DNA of 64,000 bases from JBNJFY01 sp051747265 (GCA_051747265.1 JBNJFY010000003.1:62001-126000); one strand, 5' to 3'; shown: positions 1-9,536, counted from the first letter of the stretch. Numbers and translations: made by a program. Notes: generated by a model not told the origin, from the letters alone.

Positions 1-1
1 T

Positions 2-1717
2 ATGTACGAGCACTATCCCAAATGGGCACAGGAGTTTGCCAAGAAATATCTGAGTCGCACCATTAATCAGTTTTTACTACATGGCAACGTACATGATCTG
101 GTGCCGTTGAAAACCGGTGAGGATCGCACAGAATTCATGCGACTGAAGAAGTTTTTAGCGGATGAATTCTTTGGCGCGCGAGATTACGTGCTGTTTTATG
201 ATCGTTCGGCCGGCATTTATTTTCGGGATAAAGAAACACAAAAGGATTTTAATCGCGCGGTAGCCGGTCGTGATTCGTTGATTGGGACCGAATACGCCAA
301 GAAGATGCCTAAAGATCCGGTACGTTGTTTTTCCATTTTAGAGCAGTATTTCCGATCGCGCATTGATCAGGGCAAAAGTATTGCTTGCATTATTGACTAC
401 GCCGAAACCATTGTACCCATGAACGAAGCCGGATCCACGGGAACCGAGGATCGGAACGCTTTAGTAGCCTTATCCAAATGGGCGCATGATCCCATGTTTT
501 TAGCCGCTGATTTTACGGTGACCATGGTTACGGAGAATTTAGCGGATTTAAATCGCAATTTGATCCAAAATCCCTATACCACGGAAATTCGGATTAAACT
601 GCCTAACCAATGGGAGCGACATACCTTTTTACAGGAAGAAACACGGGCATCCAATTGGGAAACTATCTCTGAAATTCCAACCGAAATTGTTGCTCAACAG
701 ACCGCGGGGTTGAACTGCATCAACTTACGCAGCATCGTGGCTCATGCCCGGGAAAATCAAACGCCTATCAGCTATGATCAGCTTAGTGCCAGTAAGAAAG
801 AGTTGATCGAAGATGAGGCGTACGGTCTGCTGGAATTTATTGAAACAGACTTTACGCTTGATGATGTGGCTGGGCACGGTGAGGTAAAAACGCACTTGCG
901 GAGCGCGGTGGCCGCATTAAAACAGGGCCGCCAGGATGTGTTACCCATGGGATATTTGGTCTGTGGCCCGGTGGGAACCGGTAAAACATTCATGGTTACC
1001 TGTTTCTCGGGGGAAGTCGGTATTCCCATGGTGAAACTGAAAAACTTCCGTAGTCAATGGCAAGGTGTTACCGAGGGTAATTTGGAGAAAATTCTGTCCC
1101 TGCTAAAAGCCATGGCTCCGGTAGCGGTGATGATTGATGAGGCTGATGCCTACCTGGGGGATCGGGATGCCTCGGGGGATAGCGGGGTATCCAGCCGGGT
1201 ATTTACGCAGATTGCCACTTTTATGAGTGATACGGCCAATCGAGGTCGCATCATCTGGTTTCTAATGACCGCCCGTCCTGATTTGATGCCCATTGACTTA
1301 AAGCGTCAAGGGCGTGCCGAAGAGCATTTAGCGCTTTTTCATCCCACCACCGAAGAGGATCGGGTAGAGCTGTTTGAAGCTATGAAGCGCAAGACCGGTT
1401 TGGTGATGACTAAAAATGAGATTCCCAAAGCGATTAAAGATGGATCCAAACCGATGTCCGGAGCGGATATGGAAGCGGCCTTAACCCGAGCTAAATTCCG
1501 CGCCGCGGCCCAAGATAAACAGCGGGTATCGCCAGAAGTGCTGGATGCAGCTTTAGAAGATTTTCTGCCTCCTACCTATCCCGAAGAGGTAGAGCTGCAA
1601 ACACTATCTGCAGTGATTGAATGCACATCCAAAGACTTACTACCCAAGAAATACGCCAATATGGATCGCGGTGAGATCATGAATCGAATCGATGAACTGC
1701 GTTTACGGATTCGGTAA
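2..1717 (+). CDS. AAA+ ATPase with a degenerate N-terminal AAA-like module
   Basis: The protein has 571 residues. The C-terminal half is a clear AAA module: Walker A GPVGTGKT at 322-329, Walker B VAVMIDEADA at 374-383, and an arginine-finger-like stretch (KRQGRAEEH) near 437. The N-terminal half (about 1-250) resembles a decayed second AAA module: a strand-rich start (FLLHGNVHDLV), no P-loop, and a Walker-B-like 'ACIIDYAET' near 130. Classical AAA ATPases of this type remodel proteins or complexes, but no substrate can be named. The ATG sits at base 2 and is a believable start, but upstream sequence is outside the window, so a longer protein cannot be excluded. There is no signal peptide, so it is cytoplasmic. 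The AAA ATPase call is secure; the biological role is unknown. Confidence 0.85.
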   Translation: MYEHYPKWAQEFAKKYLSRTINQFLLHGNVHDLVPLKTGEDRTEFMRLKKFLADEFFGARDYVLFYDRSAGIYFRDKETQKDFNRAVAGRDSLIGTEYAKKMPKDPVRCFSILEQYFRSRIDQGKSIACIIDYAETIVPMNEAGSTGTEDRNALVALSKWAHDPMFLAADFTVTMVTENLADLNRNLIQNPYTTEIRIKLPNQWERHTFLQEETRASNWETISEIPTEIVAQQTAGLNCINLRSIVAHARENQTPISYDQLSASKKELIEDEAYGLLEFIETDFTLDDVAGHGEVKTHLRSAVAALKQGRQDVLPMGYLVCGPVGTGKTFMVTCFSGEVGIPMVKLKNFRSQWQGVTEGNLEKILSLLKAMAPVAVMIDEADAYLGDRDASGDSGVSSRVFTQIATFMSDTANRGRIIWFLMTARPDLMPIDLKRQGRAEEHLALFHPTTEEDRVELFEAMKRKTGLVMTKNEIPKAIKDGSKPMSGADMEAALTRAKFRAAAQDKQRVSPEVLDAALEDFLPPTYPEEVELQTLSAVIECTSKDLLPKKYANMDRGEIMNRIDELRLRIR

Positions 1718-1724
1718 AGAAACA

Positions 1725-1948
1725 CGTAGGCCGGGCTGGCAGCCTGACTATTAGACAATGCCGAGTACTTCCGTCTGTTTCAAGTGTGTAACCTTCATAT
1801 TATTAATCCTCAGATAGGTTGATATGGCTAACCATACGGCATACTTTGGGTGACCTGCTAGACATTAACCGATAAATATGCAGGCTCTTTTAAATCTAAT
1901 GGTAAAATTTGTGCATAGTTCATACAGTCGGGCAAGCTGCCCGACCTA
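1725..1948. repeat. Gap with inverted, palindromic ends (MITE-like candidate)
   Basis: The gap between the AAA gene and xseA holds no gene. It begins with CGTAGGCCGGGCTGGCAGCC and ends with an inverted, diverged version in which GTCGGGCA (1927-1934) pairs perfectly with TGCCCGAC (1938-1945) around AGC. About 17 of 24 positions match between the two ends by hand. The ~180 bases between them are AT-rich and open no frame. The terminal hairpin could also act as a transcription stop, although no T-run follows on either strand. Mobility is inference only. Confidence 0.35.
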
Positions 1949-1958
1949 CGGGTGTTGG

Positions 1959-3224
1959 TTAATGCGTTGACGATGGCAATGTCTTTGAGCCATCCTGCCA
2001 TTGAATTTCGGTGGGCTGCTGATCATTAAAATTGGCTTTTGACTTGATCCAGGTGCCGTTTTGGAAAATCCGCGTATACCCTTGCTTTAATGCTGCGTTG
2101 GGGTCTGTTTTTTCCAATTGCAGGGTGAGCCGTTCGGTGAGCTGTTTGACATCCCGCAGACGCATTTGCATAAGATGGCGTAACTGGGTTTGCCAGCGTT
2201 CATTTTTTACAGTCGCCTGTTCCATCCGGGGCATAATGCGCTGTTGCATACGCTCTACGAACCAATCCAGCTGTTGGCGATAATTTTGTATTCGATTTCG
2301 CAACTGATCATAAGCTCGATCTTGAACTAACCGCTCTATTTTGTGTTGCCGATCGCGCAATTGTTGTCGCATGCGATCTTGCAGTAAACGGGTTACATCG
2401 TCTAGGTATAAACGTACTTCGTTCAGATTTGGGGTGGCAATGATAGCCGCTTGGGTTGGTGTGGCGGCGCGTTCATCAGCCACATAGTCGCAGATACTGA
2501 AATCCACTTCATGTCCCACCGCGCTTATGGTAGGAACGGGACAAGCGAATAGCGCTCGGGCTACCGACTCTTCGTTAAACGGCCACAGATCTTCGAGTGA
2601 GCCTCCACCGCGACCAATAATCAGCACATCCACCAGGTCTTGGTGTTGACCGAAATATCGAATACCCTCTACCAGTTGAGAGGCGGCGTGAGCTCCCTGA
2701 ACAGCCGAAGGATACAGATAGATATCCGCCAGTGGATATCGCTCCTTCAGTGTAGATTGGATATCATGAAAGGCAGCTCCGGTTCCCGAGGTAATCACCC
2801 CGATGCGGCGAGGATGCGCGGGCAGCGCGATTTTATGTGCCCGATCAAATAAACCTTCCTTGTGGAGCTTACGCTTTAGTTTTTCAAATGCCTTTTGCAG
2901 CGCTCCCAAACCGGCCTGTTCCACGGTACGAACAATCAGCTGGTATCGTCCATGCGGGGGGTACACCTGAATATCACCACCGGCAATAATCTGCTGGCCA
3001 TCTTGTAATTGGATCTCTTTGCGCCTTACCGTACTGCGCCACATCACACATGGAAGCTGAGCGTCATCATCTTTAAGTGTGAAATAGAGATGACCGCTTG
3101 AACTGCGTTTCACATTGCTGGTTTCTCCTTCCACCAATTGGTTGGGGAATTGTTGTTCCAGCAAACGCTTGATGTCGCTGGTCAGCTCAGATACCGTGGG
3201 TATATGATGTTGAGACGAATTCAC
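1959..3224 (-). CDS. xseA: Exodeoxyribonuclease VII large subunit
   Basis: Large subunit of exonuclease VII, which degrades single-stranded DNA to oligonucleotides in repair and mismatch correction. The 421 residues show the N-terminal OB-fold (about 20-105, with 'GHLYFTLKD'), then the catalytic core with GVITSGTGAAFHDI (about 142), RGGGSLEDLWPFNEE (about 205) and SAVGHEVDFSICDYVADERA (about 235), followed by a long charged coiled-coil region (about 270-380) that in this family binds XseB. The start is GTG at 3224; the next in-frame Met lies inside the OB-fold. The small-subunit gene xseB is not next to it, so it must be elsewhere. Length and motifs match the family. Confidence 0.95.
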   Translation of the reverse strand: MNSSQHHIPTVSELTSDIKRLLEQQFPNQLVEGETSNVKRSSSGHLYFTLKDDDAQLPCVMWRSTVRRKEIQLQDGQQIIAGGDIQVYPPHGRYQLIVRTVEQAGLGALQKAFEKLKRKLHKEGLFDRAHKIALPAHPRRIGVITSGTGAAFHDIQSTLKERYPLADIYLYPSAVQGAHAASQLVEGIRYFGQHQDLVDVLIIGRGGGSLEDLWPFNEESVARALFACPVPTISAVGHEVDFSICDYVADERAATPTQAAIIATPNLNEVRLYLDDVTRLLQDRMRQQLRDRQHKIERLVQDRAYDQLRNRIQNYRQQLDWFVERMQQRIMPRMEQATVKNERWQTQLRHLMQMRLRDVKQLTERLTLQLEKTDPNAALKQGYTRIFQNGTWIKSKANFNDQQPTEIQWQDGSKTLPSSTH

Positions 3225-3920
3225 AAGGAGTGTTTAACCATAAATTTTAATTGATGGTTAGAATAGGAATATGTGTCAAAATTTGACAATGAAATTATTG
3301 CGATCATGTTCGGTACCTAACGGGATAAAATAAGCAATGTTAGGTGGTGACATTTATTTAAAAACTACAGTATTGGCTTTTCATGCAGTAATAAATGGAT
3401 TTTTAAAATTTTTAGAGGGCTTTGCAAAACTACCTGTCGTTGCGAACGTAGTGCGGCAATCCACTGATTAGATTGTGTAAACGGTGATTGTTACTACATT
3501 TTGCCATGACCGAATAAATTTCGGAAAGTTCTGCAAAGCTCTCTTTTAACCTTGTACCGCTAGGGTTTGTGCAGGTATTAGACCGATAAGCAGGTGAACG
3601 TGATCTTGAACTCTATTTAATTGTAATGGGTAATGAGCTTTTGGTTATACAATACCCGTGATGCAGCCATAGCGCTTATCAATCTATCCATGCTAGATTA
3701 TGCTAATCCGATTTCGCACTGCAAAAATTGTATGAATTTGAATTTTGGTATACGTAATCGCCATAGCTGCTCCCCTTGACCTTATAGTATGCCTTATGGT
3801 CCTATTCGTGCAATAGCACCTATTGCTAATTAACCAAATCTTCGTCGATATTCAGCCGGAAAGCAGATATATTGTCCATCGCGTAAATATCCTCCAAATT
3901 CTCGAAAAGAAGTACATCCG
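3225..3920. other. Intergenic region upstream of xseA and pyrC
   Basis: A 696-base AT-rich region between the divergent starts of xseA (minus) and pyrC (plus), so promoters for both should lie here. The one structured item is the inverted-repeat element at 3414-3544. No convincing reading frame, tRNA or pyrimidine-type attenuator was seen. A short minus-strand frame reaching into pyrC is rejected. The function of the remaining sequence is unknown. Confidence 0.5.
3414..3544. repeat. 131-bp element with 18-bp terminal inverted repeats
   Basis: The left end AGAGGGCTTTGCAAAACT (3414-3431) and the right end AGTTCTGCAAAGCTCTCT (3527-3544) are inverted copies matching at 16 of 18 positions. Just inside the left end is TCGTTGCGAACGTAGTGCGGCAATCC (as bases 3437-3462), which resembles the dispersed 'GTCATTGCGAGC...GCAATCC' intergenic repeats of many bacterial genomes. 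No protein is encoded, so if it moved it would have been mobilised in trans. A clear target-site duplication is not visible. Confidence 0.5.
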
Positions 3921-5225
3921 ATGAACCAGACGCCGCATCTCCTACTGAAAAATGTGAAACCTGTAGACTCAAATCAGTATGATGGATCCGATATCGTAGA
4001 TATTCGAATAAATGACGGAACCATTGCTGAAATTGGAACGGATCTGACTCCATCGGATCAACAAGAGGAAACAGTGGATGGTGATGGCGCATACGTTTCC
4101 ATTGGCTGGTACGATATGCATGTTCACCTGCGAGAGCCGGGCTTTGAGCATAAAGAAACTATAGAGACTGGTTGCAAAGCTGCCGCTTTTGGAGGATTTA
4201 CGGGAGTGGCTTGCATGCCCAATACGGATCCGGCCATACACACTCGCGATGTGGTGGAGTACATCATCAATAAATCTGAAAAGCTGCCTGTGGATGTGCA
4301 TCCTATTGCGTGTGTCAGCAAAGATCGCAAAGGGGAGTCCTTAACTGAAATGGCCGATATGAAAGAAGGCGGCGCGGTGGCGTTCAGTGATGATGGCGAT
4401 CCGGTTTACGATTCGCACTTGATGCGCATTGCCCTGGAGTATTCCTCGATGTTGGATATGCCCATAATCAACCATGAAGAAGATTACGCGCTCTCTCGAC
4501 CCGGGCACATGAATGAGGGCACCGTTTCCACGCGATTGGGATTGGATGGAACCCCGGGCATTGCCGAAGAAGTAATGATTGCCCGCGATATATTGTTGGC
4601 GGAATTCACCGGTGGACATATACATGTAGCGCATATTAGCACGCGAAAAGCCGTGGATATGGTACGGCAGGCGAAAAAAGATGGCATCAATGTTACCACC
4701 GAAGTGTGCCCCCACCATTTTGATCTGACTGACGAAGAAGTCGAACGGCGGCATTTCGATACCAACTGCAAGATGCACCCTCCATTGCGCACTCAGGATG
4801 ATGTGGATGCGATGATTGAAGGTTTGGCTGATGGCACCATTGACGCTATTTGCACCGATCATGCACCTCACGCTATTGAAGAGAAAGAGGTGGAATTTAT
4901 TTATGCCCCAAATGGTATTATCGGGCTGGAAACCGCTTGGCCTATTAGTGTGAAACGCTTACTAAAAGGTGAGCTGTTAACGCTTGCTCAACTTGTAGAT
5001 AAAGTGACGGTTCAACCGCGAAATATTTTACGATTGCCTGTACCGGAAATAAAAGAAGGGGCGGAAGCAAATCTGACGGTATTTAATACCGATCAGAAGT
5101 GGACATTTTCCAAAGAGAATGTGCATTCCAAATCGGCGAATAGTCCCTACCTGGATCAAGAGATGACCGGACGAGCAATAGGGATCTATAACAAGAAACA
5201 ATGGGTCGAAAACACACTGGCCTAA
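3921..5225 (+). CDS. pyrC: Dihydroorotase (class I)
   Basis: Catalyses reversible cyclisation of N-carbamoyl-aspartate to dihydroorotate, the third step of pyrimidine synthesis. The 434-residue length and motifs fit class I (Bacillus/Aquifex-type) dihydroorotases. DMHVHLREPGFEHKET (about 67) supplies the HxH metal site and substrate arginine; FSDDGDPV (about 154), the HEED histidine (about 180), HIAHIST-like VAHIST (about 237) and ICTDHAPH (about 311, catalytic Asp) follow in order. The ATG at 3921 is the first in frame and gives a normal N-terminus; no strong Shine-Dalgarno is visible. The 3' end lies just before the secreted EEP protein, with which it may be co-transcribed. An allantoinase is less likely given length and motif spacing. 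Confidence 0.93.
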   Translation: MNQTPHLLLKNVKPVDSNQYDGSDIVDIRINDGTIAEIGTDLTPSDQQEETVDGDGAYVSIGWYDMHVHLREPGFEHKETIETGCKAAAFGGFTGVACMPNTDPAIHTRDVVEYIINKSEKLPVDVHPIACVSKDRKGESLTEMADMKEGGAVAFSDDGDPVYDSHLMRIALEYSSMLDMPIINHEEDYALSRPGHMNEGTVSTRLGLDGTPGIAEEVMIARDILLAEFTGGHIHVAHISTRKAVDMVRQAKKDGINVTTEVCPHHFDLTDEEVERRHFDTNCKMHPPLRTQDDVDAMIEGLADGTIDAICTDHAPHAIEEKEVEFIYAPNGIIGLETAWPISVKRLLKGELLTLAQLVDKVTVQPRNILRLPVPEIKEGAEANLTVFNTDQKWTFSKENVHSKSANSPYLDQEMTGRAIGIYNKKQWVENTLA

Positions 5226-5245
5226 TCATTCAAGACAGTTTGTAC

Positions 5246-6811
5246 ATGAATAAGTCGCGTATGTACCTCAGTTGGAGAGCTGTGATCGTACTGCTGGTAG
5301 TCACAATGTGGTCGAGCAGTTCAATTTCACAGGCCCAGGTTAATCAATCCAGTGTCTTGGTTTATAACGTCGAAAATCTGTTTGATATTGACGGGCGGGC
5401 CAGATATAACGATTATTTGCCTAGTGACCGTTTTGGAAACGAACAGTACACGGCCGCTGATCTGCAGACAAAACTAAAGCACATTGTGCAAGTGTTTAAA
5501 CGGGTGGATCATGGGGCCGGCCCGGATATAGCTGTACTGAGTGAGTTAGAGGCAGATATATCCCCCACGCATTACACCGATGAGACCGATGAACAGGCCC
5601 CGCTTTTTCTAAAACGATATGCGGGATTATCTTATACGGAAATGCTGAACCCACCCATGGCCGATTCCATCCGAACATTACCCTCCGAATGGTGGTTGTT
5701 GAAGGCACTAGCGGATGCCGGATTTGAAGATTATCAACTGGCGGTTGGATATAATCCAAGAGATGCCCAAGGCAATCCCGAAAATGTACAGAAGAATATT
5801 ATTCTGACTCGTCTACCTATTCAGCGGGATAAGACGCGGATTCATCCGTTGCATCGTGCGCGTCCCATTTTGGAGGTTTGGTTGCGCGATGGAGAGAAAG
5901 AGTTTGTGTTATTTGCTAATCATTGGAAATCGGGAGCCAGTTCGGAGAAGATGGAGGCCATACGGGTACGTAATGCCAAGGTACTTCGAAGCCGAATTGA
6001 GGAGCTTATGAAGCAAGATGCGCAAACGGATTTCTTACTAGCCGGTGATTTCAATAGTCAATACAATCAAAACCAGGTGTATAATATGAAGAAGACCGGT
6101 TTAAATGATGTATTGAAATCAACCGGCCAACTAGAGAGTGTATTGGATAACCGCCATGCAGTAAGTGAACAACCGGTATATAACCTTTGGTATCAGTTAC
6201 CCGAAGATAAGCGAGGTTCGGATACCTATCGCGGGCAATGGGGTACACTCATGCAGGTAATGGTTTCTCCAGGCATGTTGAATACTGATAATTGGTATTA
6301 TGTGCCGGGTAGTTTCAAACGGATTCAAGTATCCGGGTGGAATGCCTATGAAACCAGCGGAGTCCCACGTCGCTGGTCTTCTCATCGATCCGGGTTTGGT
6401 TACTCCGACCATTTGCCGTTAGTGTTATACCTTTCGTCGCAGCCGTTGGAAAAATCTCCCAATTTAGATTGGGAACAATACCATCACTATAGCGCGGGGC
6501 AGCAGCGTTCTGTTCAATTTCAGAAACCGAACGACTATTATACTTTACAGGATATTCAGCAGGTAGAAAATATTCGTACCGAAGATCGGTTTTATGATCA
6601 ATATTTCTATTTACCCATTCAGTTGACCGAGGATGATCAATTGCTGGTCAACGGGCAGACCTACAAACCCTATGGTCCCGGTTTTGATTTGGTGGAGGAA
6701 TTAAAGCAAGCAGAGGGCGGATATTTTTACGGCCGATTGCTGAAATATCGGTCAACGTGGGAGTTTATTATTGAAACGCCGGAATTTATTGAGCCTCAGA
6801 AAAACGAGTGA
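5246..6811 (+). CDS. Secreted endonuclease/exonuclease/phosphatase-fold protein
   Basis: A member of the EEP (DNase I-like) superfamily of metal-dependent phosphodiesterases. The catalytic set is visible in order: VYNVENLF (about 38), the E-containing VLSELEAD (about 95), FANHWKSG (about 228), LAGDFNSQYN (about 271) and a final GYSDHLPLV (about 388). The ATG at 5246 is chosen over earlier in-frame starts because it opens directly into a signal peptide (NKSR, a hydrophobic run, then SQAQ), giving 521 residues. An extra ~130-residue C-terminal region with no recognised motif follows the EEP core. Substrate (extracellular nucleic acid, phosphoester or lipid) cannot be told. It is followed by a GTGA overlap with the DUF3857 gene, so the two are probably translated together. 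Confidence 0.85.
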   Translation: MNKSRMYLSWRAVIVLLVVTMWSSSSISQAQVNQSSVLVYNVENLFDIDGRARYNDYLPSDRFGNEQYTAADLQTKLKHIVQVFKRVDHGAGPDIAVLSELEADISPTHYTDETDEQAPLFLKRYAGLSYTEMLNPPMADSIRTLPSEWWLLKALADAGFEDYQLAVGYNPRDAQGNPENVQKNIILTRLPIQRDKTRIHPLHRARPILEVWLRDGEKEFVLFANHWKSGASSEKMEAIRVRNAKVLRSRIEELMKQDAQTDFLLAGDFNSQYNQNQVYNMKKTGLNDVLKSTGQLESVLDNRHAVSEQPVYNLWYQLPEDKRGSDTYRGQWGTLMQVMVSPGMLNTDNWYYVPGSFKRIQVSGWNAYETSGVPRRWSSHRSGFGYSDHLPLVLYLSSQPLEKSPNLDWEQYHHYSAGQQRSVQFQKPNDYYTLQDIQQVENIRTEDRFYDQYFYLPIQLTEDDQLLVNGQTYKPYGPGFDLVEELKQAEGGYFYGRLLKYRSTWEFIIETPEFIEPQKNE

Positions 6812-8829
6812 CCACTATTTTCCATCCATCAAAACATCCCGCTTATCGCGTCATCCGTGGCGTGGTTTTGATGCTGGTTCTTATATGGGGAATGGAAATT
6901 CGGACGGTTGAGGCACAAACTTTTCCCCACATAGAATCGCCTCTTCAGTTTACATTAGATCAGGCTCCACCTGATTCTTTCCTAGTAGATTCCCTACCAT
7001 TGGCCCCACCGTATCGGTATTTACTACACCAAGTGGATATCCAATTTGAGGAGGAGCGGAGATCCATCATTGCAGTTATGGATTATCTAGTTCGCATCCA
7101 ACAGCGCCGAGCTACAGAGCAGCCGGTGGTTAACCTAACGGTCCCGTATTATTTTCAACAGGATGTAGAAGAGATTCAAGGATTAAGTGGAACCATATAT
7201 AGAAATGACGGAAGCTGGAAAAGGCTGGATTCCACCCACTTCAGTCGAATCAATTTGAATGCCCGTTATGATCTATATGAGTCGGATCCAGTACCTCTGG
7301 ATTCAGGAGAAGTGGTGGAATATTCGTACACCGTCCGACGCGCATATATCGAACAATTACGTTCTATTCCTTTGCGGTTTCGAGTACCTTCGGTAAAAAA
7401 TGTGGTCCGATTACGTAATCCCGATTTTCTTCGTTATCAAGGAATCCAAACCGGGCAGAGGATTCCTTTGCGGTATCAAATACAACGTGTGGATACTAGC
7501 TCGGTTCCCAAAATATTTACCTTTCCGCAACCCGAGCCGTTGATCTATGAATATTGGTGGGTCGAGGAGCAACCGGCTATGCCCAAGTTACCATTTGTAC
7601 TCTCGCCACAAGCCCATCGGCCGGAATTTAATTTACAGATGGCCGCATTTGGTCGTCCACGACAACCACTGGAGAATAGTTGGGCATTAGTGATGGCCCA
7701 AGTTCGAAGGGAGCTTCCCCCATTGGATAAGGGAAAATCGCACACTCCCTATTTTTATCCGGACATTGGACTGGATAGTCTTACCGATTCTCATGAGAGG
7801 ATGAATCGTATTTATCGCTATTTGAATGAACACGCGGTCTACAACGAACAACAACGAGCCATCCCTGCCGACTCGATAGCCGCCGTTTATCAAAAAAGTC
7901 CGGTGGATTTGGCTACCATAAATTTTGCGTTAGTTCGCTGGTTGCGTCATGTGGGCATAACCAGTTATCCGGTATTCACCGCTTCTCGATCCTCGGGCGG
8001 CTTGCAGGCCCAATTACCTTCCCATATGCAACTAGACGCTATGTTTGCCATGGTAATTATTGAGCAGGATACGTTATTGTTGGATGCCAGCTCTCCTTTT
8101 GGCGTTCCCGATCGGTTACCCATTGCGTACAATACCGGAAAAGGGATCATATTGAAGGAACACGATTTTCAGTGGCATCAGATTCAACCGGAAAACAGTG
8201 TGTTTTCATTAGACCTGGATATTGACGCTCATTTGGATCCGGATGGTAATTTATCAGGTACTATCCAGGGAACAGCCGAGGGGTATCAAGCCCAATGGAT
8301 ACAGCAAAAACGAAGCGAAGGTCAGGATGAATCGGAAATTTTGCGAACCTTATTGCTGGATGGATATCCCGAGGTAGCCTGGAAAACCATACAATTGGAA
8401 GAGAGCGAACACGCGGTTAATGAGCTCTCTTTTACCGGAGAATTTGAAATAGAAAATTATGGGCGATCCTTTAGAAATGGGGTTGAATTCCGGCCGTTGG
8501 TGACCGGAGTATTAAGGCGTAATCCGTTTAACGATACAACGCGAACGGTACCCATAACTTTTGACGCGCCAGAGAAAATTCACATGGATTATCGAATCAC
8601 AATTCCGTCGGAATTAGCAATGCCTTCGTTGTCCAAGGATCATAGCTTACGATTCCCGGGGGCACATTTATGGGAGAGTTACACAAGGTCTAATCGGGTT
8701 ATCGGGTATAGTTTTGATATAGAACTCTCTCAAACACAATATCCTTCGAATCGCTACGCGGATCTTCGTAACTTGTATCGCCGATGGGTAGAATTAAGTT
8801 CAATGCGTTGGTTACTGGAGCGAAAATGA
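6808..8829 (+). CDS. Exported DUF3857/transglutaminase-like protein
   Basis: A 673-residue envelope protein starting at a GTG that overlaps the preceding stop as GTGA. A hydrophobic segment (about 15-30) ending in VEAQ is a likely signal peptide. The order is that of Bacteroidota DUF3857 proteins: an N-terminal beta domain (about 60-240), a transglutaminase-like core (about 310-450; YRYLNEHAVYN, then SPVDLATINFALVRWLRHVG) and a C-terminal beta domain (about 460-670). The catalytic cysteine expected just before the 'INFALVRWLR' helix is absent (position occupied within SPVDLAT), so enzymatic transglutaminase or protease activity is unlikely; a binding or structural role is inferred. The gene ends in an ATGA overlap with tsaB. 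Confidence 0.75.
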   Translation: MTTIFHPSKHPAYRVIRGVVLMLVLIWGMEIRTVEAQTFPHIESPLQFTLDQAPPDSFLVDSLPLAPPYRYLLHQVDIQFEEERRSIIAVMDYLVRIQQRRATEQPVVNLTVPYYFQQDVEEIQGLSGTIYRNDGSWKRLDSTHFSRINLNARYDLYESDPVPLDSGEVVEYSYTVRRAYIEQLRSIPLRFRVPSVKNVVRLRNPDFLRYQGIQTGQRIPLRYQIQRVDTSSVPKIFTFPQPEPLIYEYWWVEEQPAMPKLPFVLSPQAHRPEFNLQMAAFGRPRQPLENSWALVMAQVRRELPPLDKGKSHTPYFYPDIGLDSLTDSHERMNRIYRYLNEHAVYNEQQRAIPADSIAAVYQKSPVDLATINFALVRWLRHVGITSYPVFTASRSSGGLQAQLPSHMQLDAMFAMVIIEQDTLLLDASSPFGVPDRLPIAYNTGKGIILKEHDFQWHQIQPENSVFSLDLDIDAHLDPDGNLSGTIQGTAEGYQAQWIQQKRSEGQDESEILRTLLLDGYPEVAWKTIQLEESEHAVNELSFTGEFEIENYGRSFRNGVEFRPLVTGVLRRNPFNDTTRTVPITFDAPEKIHMDYRITIPSELAMPSLSKDHSLRFPGAHLWESYTRSNRVIGYSFDIELSQTQYPSNRYADLRNLYRRWVELSSMRWLLERK

Positions 8830-9536
8830 CCACAGCGAATTCTGAAAAAACGATATTAGCCTTAGAGACCGCAACGTCGGTGTGCAGTGTGGCTTTGCAA
8901 CACAAAAATGAAGTGTTGGAACGTCGCGCGGTGGGAAGAGGGATCCACTCCGAAAAAACGTTTCTATTTATAGATGATCTGTTGCGTGAACACACTTTGT
9001 CGGTAGAAAAATTAGACGCTGTTTTAGTTAGCGCGGGCCCAGGTTCTTACACAGGGTTACGAATTGCAGCCAGCGGGATCAAAGGGTTACTATTTGAGCG
9101 TGAGGTACCACTATTTGCAGTGCACACGTTAGCCGCTTTTGCTCAATCTGTCGTTGCTTCTGCTGATAAAAAGGTGCGGAAAGGAATTCACGCGGTTATT
9201 GATGCTCGACGAACACATTTGTATCATGCCCAGTTTACATGGTCAAACGAAAATGGTCTAGTGATAGAGGTGCCTACAGCGGTACGACACTTGCGAGAGG
9301 TGCAAGATCAACTTCAAGCTAATAATTGGATCATCGGATCCGGTATAGATCGCTTGGATGAAATTGATGATACGGTAACGGTGTTAGAAATGGAGGAGAT
9401 TTCCGCACAATCATTACTGTCATTGTTTAGTGATAGTCAGCGGTATAATTATCCCGAGCAGATCATACAACCAGTGGACGTTGCTGATTTTGATCCCCGA
9501 TACTACACCTCAAATCAGGTGGCTAAAAAGAGTTAA
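8826..9536 (+). CDS. tsaB: tRNA t6A37 synthesis protein TsaB
   Basis: Partner and scaffold of TsaD in making N6-threonylcarbamoyladenosine at position 37 of ANN-decoding tRNAs. The 236-residue ASKHA-fold protein begins ILALETATSVCSVAL (about 10) and carries VSAGPGSYTGLRIAASGIKG (about 66), both diagnostic of TsaB. The start is the ATG at 8826, which overlaps the stop of the upstream DUF3857 gene (ATGA), rather than an earlier in-frame ATG inside that gene. The C-terminal half is divergent, as usual in the family. A TsaC-like (YciO-type) gene lies far away at 55.8 kb; tsaD and tsaE are not in the window. Confidence 0.92.
   Translation: MTTANSEKTILALETATSVCSVALQHKNEVLERRAVGRGIHSEKTFLFIDDLLREHTLSVEKLDAVLVSAGPGSYTGLRIAASGIKGLLFEREVPLFAVHTLAAFAQSVVASADKKVRKGIHAVIDARRTHLYHAQFTWSNENGLVIEVPTAVRHLREVQDQLQANNWIIGSGIDRLDEIDDTVTVLEMEEISAQSLLSLFSDSQRYNYPEQIIQPVDVADFDPRYYTSNQVAKKS

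Noticed and set aside
3826..4092. Minus-strand frame overlapping the pyrC start
   Set aside because: It lies antisense to a conserved gene and resembles nothing known.
4341..4871. 176-codon minus-strand frame inside pyrC
   Set aside because: Antisense shadow of the well-conserved dihydroorotase catalytic region.
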